From the NCBI GenBank assembly GCA_963210315.1, contig OY723290.1, positions 682,001-746,000 on the forward strand: a DNA stretch of 64,000 nucleotides, read 5' to 3'. Shown here in pieces: positions 63,950 through 64,000 of this stretch (position 1 is the first letter of the stretch; every line of letters starts with the position of its first letter). This stretch comes from Rhynchopus euleeides (taxonomy: Eukaryota > Euglenozoa > Diplonemea > Diplonemida > Diplonemidae). The translations under genes were made by a program, and so were the position numbers. A model generated the notes under the pieces. The model made no database searches, was not told where the DNA came from, and worked only from the letters and a program-made list of their open reading frames with translations.

Positions 63950-64000
63950 TCCCGCCTTGCTGTGTCACACATTGCTGTGACATACTGATTCGTTGTTCTT

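Noticed and set aside
1-64000. Retroviral, LTR or other capsid-bearing element
   Set aside because: No gag, integrase, LTR pair, capsid or envelope signal was recognised. The only reverse transcriptase sequences belong to the non-LTR element and its fragments.
1-64000. Bacterial or organellar origin suggested by dense GC hairpins
   Set aside because: A DBP10-type nucleolar helicase, an astacin with signal peptide, box C/D snoRNA-like genes, a LINE and hAT-like MITEs point to a nuclear genome.

Overview
This is a repeat-dominated eukaryotic nuclear window. About five host genes are recognisable. All are on the minus strand, all look intron-free, and they lie in long stretches of G- or C-run-rich DNA packed with terminal-inverted-repeat (TIR) transposons. 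A free-living protist is the best fit. Three features lean towards Euglenozoa, possibly a diplonemid: a LINE of the ingi/L1Tc type that carries a 2A peptide, box C/D snoRNA-like genes of about 103 nt beside protein genes, and a polypyrimidine-AG acceptor just upstream of one start codon. This is an inference; no rRNA, spliced-leader gene or marker settles it.

Layout. 1-4276: G-rich intergenic DNA. 4285-12365: a nested stack. One 605-bp element (E2o) is interrupted by two other elements inserted in series at the same 8-bp site. One of those contains a second E2 copy and an almost complete LINE. 12375-22255: intergenic DNA with a fused pair of TIR elements (16021-18097). 22261-38124: a run of separate TIR elements, most with perfect target-site duplications (TSDs), plus one small possible zinc-binding gene (29614-29907). 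40842-41426: a CCCH zinc-finger gene. 42147-47664: a head-to-tail chain of five different TIR elements. 47737-48591: a coiled-coil protein of unknown function. 49890-51560: a degenerate satellite array with an element inside it. 51697-54632: a TIR element with a degraded gene that ends in three C2H2 fingers, the only candidate here for a TIR element that once coded for its own mobility protein. 55011-57719: a DBP10/DDX54-type DEAD-box helicase. 57858-58510: snoRNA-like genes and structured repeats. 60444-61315: another TIR element. 61568-63298: a secreted astacin metalloprotease. 63541-63949: two more snoRNA-like loci.

How the parts relate. The host genes are ordinary housekeeping or secreted functions. 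The striking part is the transposon community: about fifteen non-autonomous families, each with its own terminal and subterminal motif. At least seven insertions have exact or near-exact 8-bp TSDs and CAG-type ends (hAT-like). Three have 6-bp TSDs and CATAC ends. A few have TA TSDs. Many families share a 50-110 bp GC-hairpin module. Several insertions fall exactly on the target duplication or end junction of an earlier insertion, so elements stack end to end.
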